This document shows positions 35,348 through 44,325 of a stretch of 56,445 nt of DNA, one piece after another. Position 1 is the first letter of the stretch, and every line of letters begins with the position of its first letter. The position numbers and the translations under genes were made by a program. The stretch spans positions 1 to 56,445 of the forward strand of contig NZ_QGKR01000208.1 of the NCBI RefSeq assembly GCF_003172955.1, read 5' to 3'. The DNA is from Micromonospora acroterricola (GTDB taxonomy: Bacteria; Actinomycetota; Actinomycetes; Mycobacteriales; Micromonosporaceae). The notes beneath the pieces are model-generated. The model ran no database searches and was not told the origin of the DNA. It saw only the letters and a list, made by a program, of their open reading frames with translations.

Positions 35348-36010
35348 GTGCCGAAGCGGCGCAAGGTCGGCAACCTGCTGGCGCTGGCCGTGCTGTCCGC
35401 CCTGGTCCAGCGACCGATGCACCCGTACGAGATCGCCACCGCACTGCGTGCCTGGGGCAAGGACCAGGACATGGAGTTCAAGTGGGGGTCCTTCTACACC
35501 GTGATCCGCAACATGGACAAACACCACATGATCGAGGCGGTGGAGAGCGTCCGCGACGGCCGGCGCCCGGAACGCACCGTCTACCGGATCACCGGGACAG
35601 GGCGTGCGGAGCTGGTCGACTGGGCCCGCGAGCTGGTCTCCACCCCGATGCCGGAGCATCCCCGTTTCCGCGCCGGCCTGTCCGTCCTCGCCGCGCTGCA
35701 TCCCGACGAGGCCACCGACCTGCTGCGGCAGCGGCTCGACCTGCTGGACGACGCCGTCCGCCAGGACCGCGCCGTGCTCGACGCGCACCTGCGGGAGATC
35801 CCGCGGCTGTTCCTGGTGGAGGCGGAGTACGACCTGGCGATGCGGGGCGCGGAGGCAGCCTGGCTGCGTGCCCTGCTCGCCGAGCTGACCTCGGGCAGCT
35901 ACCCGGGGCTGGACACCTGGCGGGCCTTCCACGAGACCGGCGAGATGCCCGCGGAGCTCACGGAGCTGGCCGAGAGGACCAGAGGCCCCGACCTCGACAC
36001 CCCCGACTGA
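35348..36010 (+). CDS. PadR family transcriptional regulator
   Basis: A 220-residue PadR. The N-terminal winged helix reads [27 protein letters not shown] ... [21 protein letters not shown] ... [14 protein letters not shown]; the C-terminal half is the helical PadR dimer domain (Vir_act_alpha_C). GTG start with CGGAGGG seven bases upstream. The next gene in the same direction is an FAD monooxygenase, a probable target, though a strong terminator separates them. Confidence 0.93.
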   Translation: MPKRRKVGNLLALAVLSALVQRPMHPYEIATALRAWGKDQDMEFKWGSFYTVIRNMDKHHMIEAVESVRDGRRPERTVYRITGTGRAELVDWARELVSTPMPEHPRFRAGLSVLAALHPDEATDLLRQRLDLLDDAVRQDRAVLDAHLREIPRLFLVEAEYDLAMRGAEAAWLRALLAELTSGSYPGLDTWRAFHETGEMPAELTELAERTRGPDLDTPD

Positions 36011-36015
36011 TGGAC

Positions 36016-36051
36016 GGCTCCGGCGAGGTGCGCCAACACCCCGCCGGAGCC
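36016..36051 (+). terminator. Terminator after padR
   Basis: GGCTCCGGCG / CGCCGGAGCC with an inner GGTG/CACC extension, starting six bases after the padR stop. Strong hairpin, no long T-run. Confidence 0.8.
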
Positions 36052-36167
36052 CTTACCTCGAACCGACACCTGAAAGGCACCCGGCCCGAAGCGGCAACCA
36101 GAGGATAGCCGGGGTCCCTCCCAGGTCGGTTCGTACGCGCACGCACCGACGAACCCAGGGAGAGAGC

Positions 36168-37382
36168 ATGACCACGGTACGAACCGCGATCGTCATCGGT
36201 GGCGGCATCGCCGGCCCGGTGACGGCGCTCGCGCTGCACCGCGCCGGCATCACCGCCACCGTCCACGAGGCGTACCCCGCCACCGCGAGCGGGGTCGGCG
36301 GCATCGGCGGCACCCTCGCGCTCGCGCCCAACGGCGTGGCGGCCCTGCACACGGTGGGCGCGGACGAGGCGGTGACCGCGATCGCCACCCCGATCGAGCG
36401 CACCATGATGGCCGTCGGCCGCCGCCGCATCGAGCTGCCCACGCTGGCCGGGGTGCCGCCGCTGCGGGTGGTGCACCGCGCCGAGCTGCACCGGGTGCTA
36501 CACGACCGGGCGGTCGCCGAGGGCGTGCGGTTCGCGTACGGCAGGCGCCTCGTCGCCGCCGAACAGACGGAGACCGGCGTGACCGCCCGCTTCGAGGACG
36601 GCAGCACCGCCACCGCCGACATCCTGGTCGGCGCCGACGGCATCCGCTCCACGGTTCGCGGTCTCATCGACCCGGCCGCGCCCGGCCCCCGGTTCACCGG
36701 GCTGCTCGGCTTCGAGGCGGTGGCCCGGCACGAGGTAGACGTCGAGCCGGGCACGATGACCTTCGCGTTCGGGCGACGCGGCTACTACCTCTACTGGCCG
36801 GAGCCGGGCGGCGGCACCCGCTGGGGGGCCAACCTGCCGCACCAGCGGCCGCTCAGCCTGGTCGAGGCCCGCGCGGTGCCGGCGGCGCAGTGGCTGGCCA
36901 CGTTGCGCACCAGCTACGGCGACGACGATCCGGGCCGGGAGCTGATGGCGACCAGCCGCGCCGACGAGCTCCAGGTGGTCGGCGCGCTGCAGATCATGCC
37001 GCCGGTGCCGCACTGGCACCGTGGGCGGATGGTGCTCGTCGGCGATGCGGCGCACGCACCGTCGAACAGCTCCGGTCAGGGCGCGTCGCTGGCGATCGAG
37101 AGCGCGGTGCAGCTCGCCCGCTGCCTGCGCGACCTGCCGGACGTGGCGTCGGCGTTCACCGCGTTCGAGCGGCTGCGCCGCGCCAGGGTCGAGAAGGTCG
37201 CCGCCCGAGCGGCACGGATCAACCAGGCCAAGGCGCCGGGGCCGGTCGCCCGGACGCTGATGCCGCTGCTGATGCCGCTGCTGGTGCGCACCGCGATGGA
37301 CCCGGAGAAGACGGTCGCCGACGAGCAGCGCTACGTCATCGACTGGGACGCCCCGGTCACGACGGAGCCGGCGCTGCGCTGA
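36168..37382 (+). CDS. FAD-dependent aromatic-type monooxygenase
   Basis: A 404-residue group-A flavoprotein monooxygenase: GGGIAG at 11-16, the NADPH/FAD motif VGADGIRS near 155, and GDAAHAPSNSSGQGASLAIE near 292. It would hydroxylate an aromatic or similar substrate with NAD(P)H and O2. AGGGAGAGAGC precedes the ATG. An inverted repeat GGTTCGT-N14-ACGAACC at 36128-36155 lies just upstream and may be an operator. The PadR gene ahead is the likeliest regulator. Confidence 0.9.
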   Translation: MTTVRTAIVIGGGIAGPVTALALHRAGITATVHEAYPATASGVGGIGGTLALAPNGVAALHTVGADEAVTAIATPIERTMMAVGRRRIELPTLAGVPPLRVVHRAELHRVLHDRAVAEGVRFAYGRRLVAAEQTETGVTARFEDGSTATADILVGADGIRSTVRGLIDPAAPGPRFTGLLGFEAVARHEVDVEPGTMTFAFGRRGYYLYWPEPGGGTRWGANLPHQRPLSLVEARAVPAAQWLATLRTSYGDDDPGRELMATSRADELQVVGALQIMPPVPHWHRGRMVLVGDAAHAPSNSSGQGASLAIESAVQLARCLRDLPDVASAFTAFERLRRARVEKVAARAARINQAKAPGPVARTLMPLLMPLLVRTAMDPEKTVADEQRYVIDWDAPVTTEPALR

Positions 37383-37387
37383 GCCCA

Positions 37388-37421
37388 GGGCGCGGGGTGG
37401 CCCACCAGCCACCCCGCGCCC
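37388..37421. terminator. Bidirectional terminator between monooxygenase and pepN
   Basis: Perfect 14-bp stem GGGCGCGGGGTGGC / GCCACCCCGCGCCC with a CCACCA loop, between convergent genes, six bases after the monooxygenase stop. Confidence 0.85.
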
Positions 37422-37429
37422 GACCGGTC

Positions 37430-39946
37430 TCAGGCCGCCGCGGCGGCCACCGCGGTCCGGGCGACGAGCGCCCGGCGCAGGTCGTCGTCGGCGTCGGTGA
37501 CCACCCGACGCAGGCCGGGGGTCAGGTCGTCGCGGGCCAGCAGCGCCGCGGCCGCCTCCCGGGTCGGCTGCGCCACGGCGTAGCGGGGGAAGGCCAGGGC
37601 GGCCACCCGGTCGGCGGTCCAGGCGGTACGCCGACGCGCGGCGGCCGGCATGTCCGCGAGGTACCGCTCGACGTACGCGGCCGTCAGCTCGGCCTGCTCG
37701 GGCTGCCAGAAGCCCTCGGCGGTCGCCTCCAACAGCCGGTTGGACAGCTCGGTGTCCCGCACGATGATGTCCCACGCCGCCTGCTTCGCCGCGGGATCGG
37801 GCAGGGCGGCGCGGCAACGGGCGGCCCGCTCGGCGCCGGTGGCGCTGGGGTCGGCGGCCACCTCGGCGGCGATCTCCGCCTCGCCGGCCGCGCCCAGCAC
37901 CACCAGCCGGCGCAGCACCGCCCAGCGCAGCTCGGCGTCGACCTTCAGGCCGGCCGGCACGTCGCGGCCGGCGAGCCAGCCGGTGAGCAGGTCGGCGTCC
38001 GTGGTCGCGGCGATCCAGCCCCGAGCGGCGGCGAGCTGCAACGACTCCCCCGCCGGTGCGCCGTCGAGCAACTGCCGGCACGCCCCGGCGACCCGGGCCA
38101 GCGCGGCGGACCGGGTCAGCGGGTCGAGGTAGCGGTCGACCAGCGAACGGCTGAGGGTGAGCACGTCCTCCGCGATGATCACTTCGGTCTCGGCCGGCAA
38201 CGCGGCGACCATCAGGTCGACCAGGCCGGTTACCGGCCGCTCGCCGTCGGTCGCCGCGTCCAGCGCCTCGCTCCAGAGCACCGCCCGCGCCAGCGGGTCG
38301 GCCAACCCCGGCAGCACCAGCGGCACGGCGTCCGCCGACGCCGGGTCGAGGCGCACCTTGGCGAAGGTGAGATCGCCGTCGTTCGGCAGCAGCAGCCGGG
38401 CCGCCGGGGCGCCGGTCAACCCGCCGAGCACCGTCCGCCCGCCGTCCGTGGCCGGATCGAGGTCCACCTCGTCGCGCTCCACCGTGCCGTCCGCCGCGTA
38501 GCGGCCCACGCCGATCCGGTGCGGGCGCAGCACCGGGTGCGACTCGGGCGCGGTCTGCACCACGGCCACCTCGGTGTAGCGGCCGTCGGCGTCGACGGCG
38601 ACCTCGGCGCGCAGCGTGTTGACCTGCGGCCGGCGCAACCACACATCGGCCCAACCCGACAGGTCCCGCCCGCTGGCGGTGGAGAGGCTGACCAGCAGGT
38701 CGGCGAGGGTGGCGTTGCCGAAGCGGTGCGCGGCGAAGTGCGCGTTCAGGCCGGCGAGGAACGCCTCGTCACCGAGCCACGCGACCAGCTGCCGCAGCAC
38801 GCTGGCGCCCTTGGCGTACGAGATCCCGTCGAAGTTGAGCAGGCCCTCGTCGGCGTCGGCCACCTCCTCCGGGGCGACCGGGTGGGTGGAGGGCCGCTGG
38901 TCGGCGGCGTACCCCCAGGCCTTGCGGCGCATGGCGAAGGTGGTCCACGCCTGCTCGAAGCGGGTCGCCTCGGCGGTGACCCGGGTGCCCAGGTACTCCG
39001 CGAAGGACTCGTTCAGCCACAGGTCGTCCCACCAGCGCATCGTGACCAGGTCGCCGAACCACATGTGTGCCATCTCGTGGGCGATGGTGGTGGCCCGCTG
39101 CTCCCGCTCCGTGTCGGTGACCGCCGACCGGAACACGTAGTCGTCGCGGAAGGTGACGATGCCCGGGTTTTCCATGGCGCCGGCGTTGAACTCCGGCACG
39201 AACGCCTGGTCGTACTTGCCGAACGGGTAACGCTCGGTGAAGAGCTGGTGGAAGCGGTCCAGGCACTGCCGGGTGACGGTGAAGAGCTCCTCCGCGTCGG
39301 CGTCCAGGTGCTCGGCGAGCGACCGGCGGCAGTAGAGGCCCAGCGGCACGCCGTCGTGCTCGGCCCGCCGCACGTGGTATGGCCCGGCGATCAGCGAGAA
39401 GAAGTAGGTGGCCAGTGGCGCGGTCGGGGCGAACTCCCAGCGCCCGGGGGCCGGGTTGGCGGCCACCTCGGCGTTGCCGGCGACCGTCCACTGCGGCGGA
39501 GCGGTGACCGCGAGGGTGAACGGCGCCTTGAGGTCGGGCTGGTCGAAGGCCGCGAAGATGCGCTGCGCGTTGTCGAGAAAGGACCCCGCGTAGAGGTAGG
39601 TCTCACCGTCGGCCGGGTCGACGAAGCGGTGCATCCCCTCCCCGGTGTTGGAGTACGCCATCTCGGCCTCGACGACCAGGCTGTTGTCCGCGTCCAGGTC
39701 GCTCAGGGGCAGCCGGTTGTCGGTCAACGCGCCGGGGTCGACGTCGCGGTCGTTGAGGCGTACCGCCAGCAGCTTCGCGGGCCTGACCTCGGCGAAGGTG
39801 GCGGTGCCGGGGGTCGCCCGGAACCGGATCTCGACGCGGGAGCGGAACCGCTCGCCGCCACCGGTCAGGTCGAGGTCCACCTGATAAGACTCGACAGTAA
39901 TCGCCGCGCCACGCGCGGTCGCCTCTACACGGGTCAGGCTCGGCAT
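37430..39946 (-). CDS. pepN: Aminopeptidase N (M1 family)
   Basis: An 838-residue M1 metallopeptidase. GAMEN is in FNAGAMENPG (near 258), the zinc site HEMAHMWFGD (HExxH) is near 293, and the third ligand Glu is in LNESFAEY (near 316). The C-terminal ERAP1-like helical domain covers about 500-830. It removes N-terminal residues from peptides. The ATG at 39946 (MPSLTRVEAT) is preferred over a GTG 81 bp upstream, since family members begin here. Divergent from the DUF397 gene at 40016. Confidence 0.96.
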   Translation of the reverse strand: MPSLTRVEATARGAAITVESYQVDLDLTGGGERFRSRVEIRFRATPGTATFAEVRPAKLLAVRLNDRDVDPGALTDNRLPLSDLDADNSLVVEAEMAYSNTGEGMHRFVDPADGETYLYAGSFLDNAQRIFAAFDQPDLKAPFTLAVTAPPQWTVAGNAEVAANPAPGRWEFAPTAPLATYFFSLIAGPYHVRRAEHDGVPLGLYCRRSLAEHLDADAEELFTVTRQCLDRFHQLFTERYPFGKYDQAFVPEFNAGAMENPGIVTFRDDYVFRSAVTDTEREQRATTIAHEMAHMWFGDLVTMRWWDDLWLNESFAEYLGTRVTAEATRFEQAWTTFAMRRKAWGYAADQRPSTHPVAPEEVADADEGLLNFDGISYAKGASVLRQLVAWLGDEAFLAGLNAHFAAHRFGNATLADLLVSLSTASGRDLSGWADVWLRRPQVNTLRAEVAVDADGRYTEVAVVQTAPESHPVLRPHRIGVGRYAADGTVERDEVDLDPATDGGRTVLGGLTGAPAARLLLPNDGDLTFAKVRLDPASADAVPLVLPGLADPLARAVLWSEALDAATDGERPVTGLVDLMVAALPAETEVIIAEDVLTLSRSLVDRYLDPLTRSAALARVAGACRQLLDGAPAGESLQLAAARGWIAATTDADLLTGWLAGRDVPAGLKVDAELRWAVLRRLVVLGAAGEAEIAAEVAADPSATGAERAARCRAALPDPAAKQAAWDIIVRDTELSNRLLEATAEGFWQPEQAELTAAYVERYLADMPAAARRRTAWTADRVAALAFPRYAVAQPTREAAAALLARDDLTPGLRRVVTDADDDLRRALVARTAVAAAAA

Positions 39947-40015
39947 CCGCTTATCCTGCCCGATGGGGATCGGCACGCGGTCACCACAGGACCCTCGGCA
40001 CTGGAGGAAAGAACC

Positions 40016-40234
40016 ATGGCGCAGCACCCCAAGGGCGACTTCGACCTCTCCCGGGCGGTCTGGCAGCGGGCCGAGGGTGACACCTCCGACAGCGCCGTCG
40101 AGGTCGCCTTCGTCGACGACCTCATCGGGATGCGCAACTCCGCCGAGCCGGAGGGGCCGGTGCTGGTCTTCACCCAGGCCGAGTGGGACGCGTTCGTCGC
40201 CGGCGCGCAGGACGGCGAGTTCGACCTGGACTGA
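40016..40234 (+). CDS. DUF397 domain-containing protein, without adjacent regulator
   Basis: A 72-residue acidic protein: FDLSRAVWQRAEGDTSDSAVEVAFVDDLIGMRNS, then GPVLVFTQAEWDAFVAGAQDGEFDLD, a DUF397 of the longer acidic subtype. GGAGGAAAG seven bases upstream fixes the ATG. Unlike the pair at 30 kb it has no XRE partner next to it, so it may interact with a regulator elsewhere. It is divergent from pepN. Confidence 0.88.
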   Translation: MAQHPKGDFDLSRAVWQRAEGDTSDSAVEVAFVDDLIGMRNSAEPEGPVLVFTQAEWDAFVAGAQDGEFDLD

Positions 40235-40321
40235 CGGCGGGGTCCCGCCGCACCGCTGGTCGCCGTGCCGGTGCCCCCGCCCGGGGACACCGGCACGGCC
40301 ATGGTGGCGGCCGACCAGCCG

Positions 40322-40723
40322 TCACGCATCGCCGGGGCCGTCGCCGTCGCCCCAGCCGAGGCCGCCGGGGCCCGGGGCGTGGTGGAAGCCGGGATGGTCG
40401 GCCACGTCGACGCAGCGCTCCCCGTCCGGGCCGACCGCCCCGCAGAACAGCCGCTCGGCCCGGTGCCAGGCGTCCGCCGGCGACAGGGCCGCCGCGCCGA
40501 GCGCCAGCTCCGGGCGGAGCAGGCTCAGCGCCTCCGCGTACGCCACCGCCAGCTCGCGGGCGTCGGCCGTGCCGGGCGCGGTGAAGCCCAGGTGCACGGT
40601 GAAGAACCGGTGCGGACGGGTGGGCCTGCCGGGCGGACGGATCACGCTCCCGCCGGCCCGGCCGATGCTGAGCGCCCCGAGCACCCGCCGCTGGCGCCAG
40701 TGCGGCGACCTGTTGTCCCGCAT
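40322..40723 (-). CDS. Uncharacterised 133-residue protein
   Basis: A basic N-terminus (MRDNRSPHWRQRRVLG) is followed by a middle part with RFFTVHLGFTAP and LAVAYAEALSLLRPELALGAAALSPADAWHRAERLFCG, then a Gly/His-rich end with ERCVDVADHPGFHH. No family is recognised. The evidence for translation is GGGGAGGG five bases before the ATG and a consistent codon pattern. It is convergent with the DUF397 gene and divergent from the P450; about 240 bp of intergenic DNA to the P450 show no other gene. Confidence 0.65.
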   Translation of the reverse strand: MRDNRSPHWRQRRVLGALSIGRAGGSVIRPPGRPTRPHRFFTVHLGFTAPGTADARELAVAYAEALSLLRPELALGAAALSPADAWHRAERLFCGAVGPDGERCVDVADHPGFHHAPGPGGLGWGDGDGPGDA

Positions 40724-40963
40724 CCACCCTCCCCGTGATCCGTGGTGGTGGCCGACCCCGCCGGCCACCCCGCTCTCCCCGGCGTCGCGGCCGGCCACCC
40801 ATCGATCAGCCAACCAGGTTTCCGCTCCGGTGGGAGGGGCCAGCAGACGCCGATCCGGTGGCCGCCGCGAACGGGCGGCGGTCGCCGGATTCAGGAGCGC
40901 GGACGTGGGTAGACGGAGCTCAGCCGGAGCTGACCGGCCGGCACCCGCGCGTGAGGAGATCCG

Positions 40964-42211
40964 ATGGCGACCATGCCGGCCGACCGCAGCCCGGACAGCA
41001 CCCTCGCGTTCCTCCGCGCCGGCTACCGGTTCATCGGTGAGCGCTGCGACCGGTACGGCAGCGACATCTTCCAGACCCGGATCCTGCTGGCCCCGACCAT
41101 CTGCCTGCGCGGCCGGCCGGCGGCGGCGCTGTTCTACGACACCGAGCGCTTCCAGCGACGCGAGGCGATGCCGTTGCGGGTGCAGCGGACGCTGACCGGC
41201 CGGGGTGGCGTGCAGGGGCTGGACGGTCCGGAGCACCGGGACCGCAAGGCGATGTTCATGTCGATCATGACGCCGGCCGCCATCCGGCAACTCGGCCAGC
41301 TCTTCGACGACGAGTGGCAGGCCCAGGTTCCCGCCTGGGAAGGCGCCGGCCCGGTGGCGCTCTACGACGCGCTGGGTCGGGTGCTGACGCGGGTGGTGTG
41401 CTCCTGGGCCGGAGTGCCGCTGGCGGCGTCACAGATCGACCGCCGTGCCGTCCAGCTGCACGCCATGATCGAAGCCCCGGCGATGGTCGGCCCGCGGCAC
41501 TGGCGAGGGCTGCTCGCCCGCCGCCGCGCCGAGCACTGGATCGCCGACATCATCGAGCGGACCCGGATCGGCACCCTCCCCGCGCCGACCGGCAGCGCGC
41601 TGAAGGTGATCGCCGAGCACCGCACCGCGCGCGGGACGCTGCTCCCCCGGCGGATCGCCGCGGTGGAACTGCTCAACGTGCTGCGCCCGGTGGTCGCCGT
41701 GGACCGGTACATGGTCTTCGCCGCGCTCGCCCTGCACGACCATCCGGCCTGGCGGGAGCGGGTGCGCGAGGACGACGAGGCGACCGAGCAGTTCGTCCAG
41801 GAGGTACGCCGCTACTACCCGTTCTTCCCGGCCGCCACAGCCCGGGTCCGGCACTCCTTCGACTGGGAGGGCCACCACTTTCCGAGAGGGCGGCGGGTGC
41901 TGCTCGACCTGTACGGCACCAACCATCACCCCGCGCTCTGGCCCGAGCCGGAGCTGTTCCGCCCCGAACGGTTCGCGGGCCGCCGCGTCGACCCGTTCGA
42001 GCTGGTGCCGCAGGGCGGTGGCGACCACGCGACCGGGCACCGCTGCGCCGGCGAGTGGATCACCATTGAGCTGATGAAGCGGGCGGTCACCAACCTGACC
42101 CGCACCATGCGCTACGAGGTGCCCCCGCAGAACCTGGCTCTGGACCTGCACAGGATGCCCGCCCTGCCTCGCGCCGGCCTGACCCTCACCAACATCCGCC
42201 GGACCACCTGA
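40964..42211 (+). CDS. Cytochrome P450 of the CYP152 (fatty-acid peroxygenase) type
   Basis: A 415-residue P450. The heme ligand is C361 in GHRCAGE; the usual I-helix acid-alcohol pair is missing and NVLRPVVAV (R241-P242) stands there, as in peroxygenases P450-BSbeta and SPalpha, where the Arg binds the fatty-acid carboxylate. EVRRYYPFFP is the ExxR motif. These enzymes use H2O2 to hydroxylate or decarboxylate fatty acids and need no redox partner; none is encoded nearby. GAGGAG precedes the ATG. The gene is single and ends at a strong hairpin. Confidence 0.92.
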   Translation: MATMPADRSPDSTLAFLRAGYRFIGERCDRYGSDIFQTRILLAPTICLRGRPAAALFYDTERFQRREAMPLRVQRTLTGRGGVQGLDGPEHRDRKAMFMSIMTPAAIRQLGQLFDDEWQAQVPAWEGAGPVALYDALGRVLTRVVCSWAGVPLAASQIDRRAVQLHAMIEAPAMVGPRHWRGLLARRRAEHWIADIIERTRIGTLPAPTGSALKVIAEHRTARGTLLPRRIAAVELLNVLRPVVAVDRYMVFAALALHDHPAWRERVREDDEATEQFVQEVRRYYPFFPAATARVRHSFDWEGHHFPRGRRVLLDLYGTNHHPALWPEPELFRPERFAGRRVDPFELVPQGGGDHATGHRCAGEWITIELMKRAVTNLTRTMRYEVPPQNLALDLHRMPALPRAGLTLTNIRRTT

Positions 42212-42224
42212 ACCCCACCCCTCG

Positions 42225-42278
42225 CGATCGTGCACGGTCTGCCCGGACGAGAGCGACCCGGCAGTCCGTGCACGATCG
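42225..42278. terminator. Hairpin between the P450 and dehydrogenase genes
   Basis: Arms CGATCGTGCACGG (42225-42237) and CCGTGCACGATCG (42266-42278) are perfect complements around a 28-nt loop that itself has partial pairing. It lies between convergent genes and can terminate both. Confidence 0.75.
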
Positions 42279-42293
42279 GCGGGGTGGTCGGGC

Positions 42294-43463
42294 TCAGGGA
42301 TGCAGGACGCTGCGGAGGCAGCCGTCCTGCTTCTTCTCGAACAGCTCGTAGCCGCGCGCCCCCTCCTCCAGGGGAAGCGGGTGGGTGGCCAGGTAGCCCG
42401 GGTCGATCTCGCCGGACGCGATCCGGTCGAGCAGCATGGGGATGTAGCGCTGCGCGTGCATCTGCCCCATGCGGAGCACCAGGGCCTTGTTCATCGCCGC
42501 GCCCAGCGGGAACTTGTCGACCAGGCCGGCGTACACACCGACGATGCTCACCGTCCCGCCCTTGCGACACGCCATGATCGCCTGGCGTACCGAGGTGGGC
42601 CGGTCGGTCTGCAACCGCGCCGACTGCTTCACCCGGTCGTACGCGTAGGTCGGCCCGACGTCGTGCGACTCCATGCCGACGGCCTCGATGCAGGCGTCCG
42701 GCCCTCGGCCGGCGGTCATCTCGCGCAGCGCCTCCAGCACGTCGGTCTCCGCGTAGTTGATCGTCTCGACGCCCACCCGCTCGGCCGCCGTAGCCAGCCG
42801 GTCCGGGAAGCGGTCGATCATGATGACCCGCTCGGCGCCGAGGAGTTGCGCTGAGCGGGCAGCCATCTGGCCCACCCCGCCGGCGCCCCAGACCGCGACC
42901 ACCTCACCCCCGGTCAACCCGCAGAAGTCCGCGGCCATCCAACCGGTGGGCATCGCGTCGGAGGCGAAGACCACCGAGTCGTCCGGCACCCCGTCGGGCA
43001 CCGGGAACGCCCCGACGTCGCCGAACGGCACCCGGATGTACTCGGCGTGCGAGCCCGCGTAGCCGCCCGCGGCGTGCGAGTAGCCCAGGATGCCGGCCGG
43101 CGAGTGCCCCCACAGTTTCTCCGTGAAGACCGGCTGCGGGTTGGAGTTGTCGCAGAGCGAGTACTGCTCGGTCCGGCAGTACCAGCAGCCACCGCACGCC
43201 ACCACCGACCCGACCACCACCCGGTCGCCGACCTGGTGCCGCCGTACGCCGGACCCGGTCTCCACCACCTCGCCCGTGAACTCGTGGCCGAGGATGTCAC
43301 CCTCCCGCATCGCCGGCAGGTACCCGTTGATCAGGTGCAGGTCGGAACCGCAGACACTGCTGGCCCGGACCCGGACGATGATGTCCCCCTCGGCGCGGAT
43401 CGCGGGCTCCGGCACGTCCCGGACCGCCAGCTTGCCGACGCCTTCCCAGCAGAGCGCCCTCAC
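42294..43463 (-). CDS. Zinc-dependent alcohol/formaldehyde dehydrogenase-like protein
   Basis: A 389-residue medium-chain dehydrogenase. Catalytic zinc: C38 in VCGSD and H60-E61 in GHEFTGEV; structural zinc cysteines C90, C93, C96, C104 in CGGCWYCRTEQYSLC. The Rossmann motif GAGGVG is near 205. An insertion about 285-315 (SHDVGPTYAYDRVKQSARLQTD) resembles the glutathione-independent formaldehyde dehydrogenase group, so formaldehyde dismutase-like activity is possible. GTG start overlaps the stop of the SRPBCC gene by four bases. Confidence 0.92.
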   Translation of the reverse strand: MRALCWEGVGKLAVRDVPEPAIRAEGDIIVRVRASSVCGSDLHLINGYLPAMREGDILGHEFTGEVVETGSGVRRHQVGDRVVVGSVVACGGCWYCRTEQYSLCDNSNPQPVFTEKLWGHSPAGILGYSHAAGGYAGSHAEYIRVPFGDVGAFPVPDGVPDDSVVFASDAMPTGWMAADFCGLTGGEVVAVWGAGGVGQMAARSAQLLGAERVIMIDRFPDRLATAAERVGVETINYAETDVLEALREMTAGRGPDACIEAVGMESHDVGPTYAYDRVKQSARLQTDRPTSVRQAIMACRKGGTVSIVGVYAGLVDKFPLGAAMNKALVLRMGQMHAQRYIPMLLDRIASGEIDPGYLATHPLPLEEGARGYELFEKKQDGCLRSVLHP

Positions 43464-44098
43464 GCCCGTCCTCCCGTCATGAGCTTCTCCCGGACCTTGT
43501 CGGTCGCCTTCTCCTGGCCCGGGCTCCGGCCGGACGGGTCGCGGCGGGTGTCGATCACCTGGCCGCACTCGATCAGCGACTTCACCCGGCGCAGCGTGTC
43601 CCGCAGGCCCAGGTCCGGATCGTCGCCCTTGACCAGGCCGAACACCCGGCGCAGCGGCCCGGAGCGGTAGCGCAGCTCGGCGCGGATCTCGGTGCCCCGG
43701 CCCTGCGGGGCGTCGACCAGCTCGATCCGCCCCTCCTGCGGCACCGGCCCGTCCTCGACCCGCCAGCGCAGTGTGCCCGGCCCGTCGACGGTGATCTCCG
43801 CCCGCCACTCGGTGCCGCCGCCGGCCGGGTCGCGGGCCACGCACCGCCACGACCGATCGTCGACCTGCTCCAGGGTGGCCCACCCGGCCACCGCCCGGTC
43901 CAGCCGCTCCCGGTCGGTCCAGAAGCCGATCACCGCGTCCCGGGGCCGGTCCACGGTCACCCCCCGGCGCACCACGTACCAGCCGTCCTGCCGCTCGGGC
44001 TGACGCCGGTGCCGGCGACGCGCCACCGCCCGACCGACACCGACCGCGGTCACCGTGGTGACGCCGAGCAGCGCCCACCTCGTTCCGTTGTTGGTCAT
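43460..44098 (-). CDS. SRPBCC (START-like) family protein with N-terminal helix
   Basis: A 212-residue protein. Residues 5-25 form a hydrophobic segment, then an Arg-rich stretch; 45-185 is a polyketide-cyclase/START-like fold (RRGVTVDRPRDAVIGFWTD, W-x-x-L, TEWRAEITVDGPG, LRYRSGPL). Such proteins bind hydrophobic ligands. The GGAGGAG site precedes the ATG. It is the first gene of a pair with the zinc dehydrogenase, and the GTGA overlap shows co-translation. Confidence 0.85.
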   Translation of the reverse strand: MTNNGTRWALLGVTTVTAVGVGRAVARRRHRRQPERQDGWYVVRRGVTVDRPRDAVIGFWTDRERLDRAVAGWATLEQVDDRSWRCVARDPAGGGTEWRAEITVDGPGTLRWRVEDGPVPQEGRIELVDAPQGRGTEIRAELRYRSGPLRRVFGLVKGDDPDLGLRDTLRRVKSLIECGQVIDTRRDPSGRSPGQEKATDKVREKLMTGGRA

Positions 44099-44325
44099 CT
44101 CGTCTCCTCCGCCCGGGCATCCGGATGGAACCGCCCGTACCGGCAGCGCTACCCGCGCCCAACCCGTCGAAACGACACGCCGGTTTGATCGGCTGGAATG
44201 CGGGCAGATGCTGCGAGCGACCACCCCGCCACGCACGTCCGGGAGGCACCGTTGCCCTTCGACACCAGCCGGCACCGCCTCAGCCGCCACGACCGCCCGC
44301 CGGTGCACCGCCGCTCGGTGGCGGC

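Noticed and set aside
36890..40234. 1114-codon open frame on the plus strand across the monooxygenase end and opposite pepN
   Set aside because: It is the antisense and out-of-frame image of two clear genes (PepN with GAMEN and HExxH, and the flavoprotein) with low-complexity Arg/Gly/Pro/Val composition, typical of shadow frames in GC-rich DNA.
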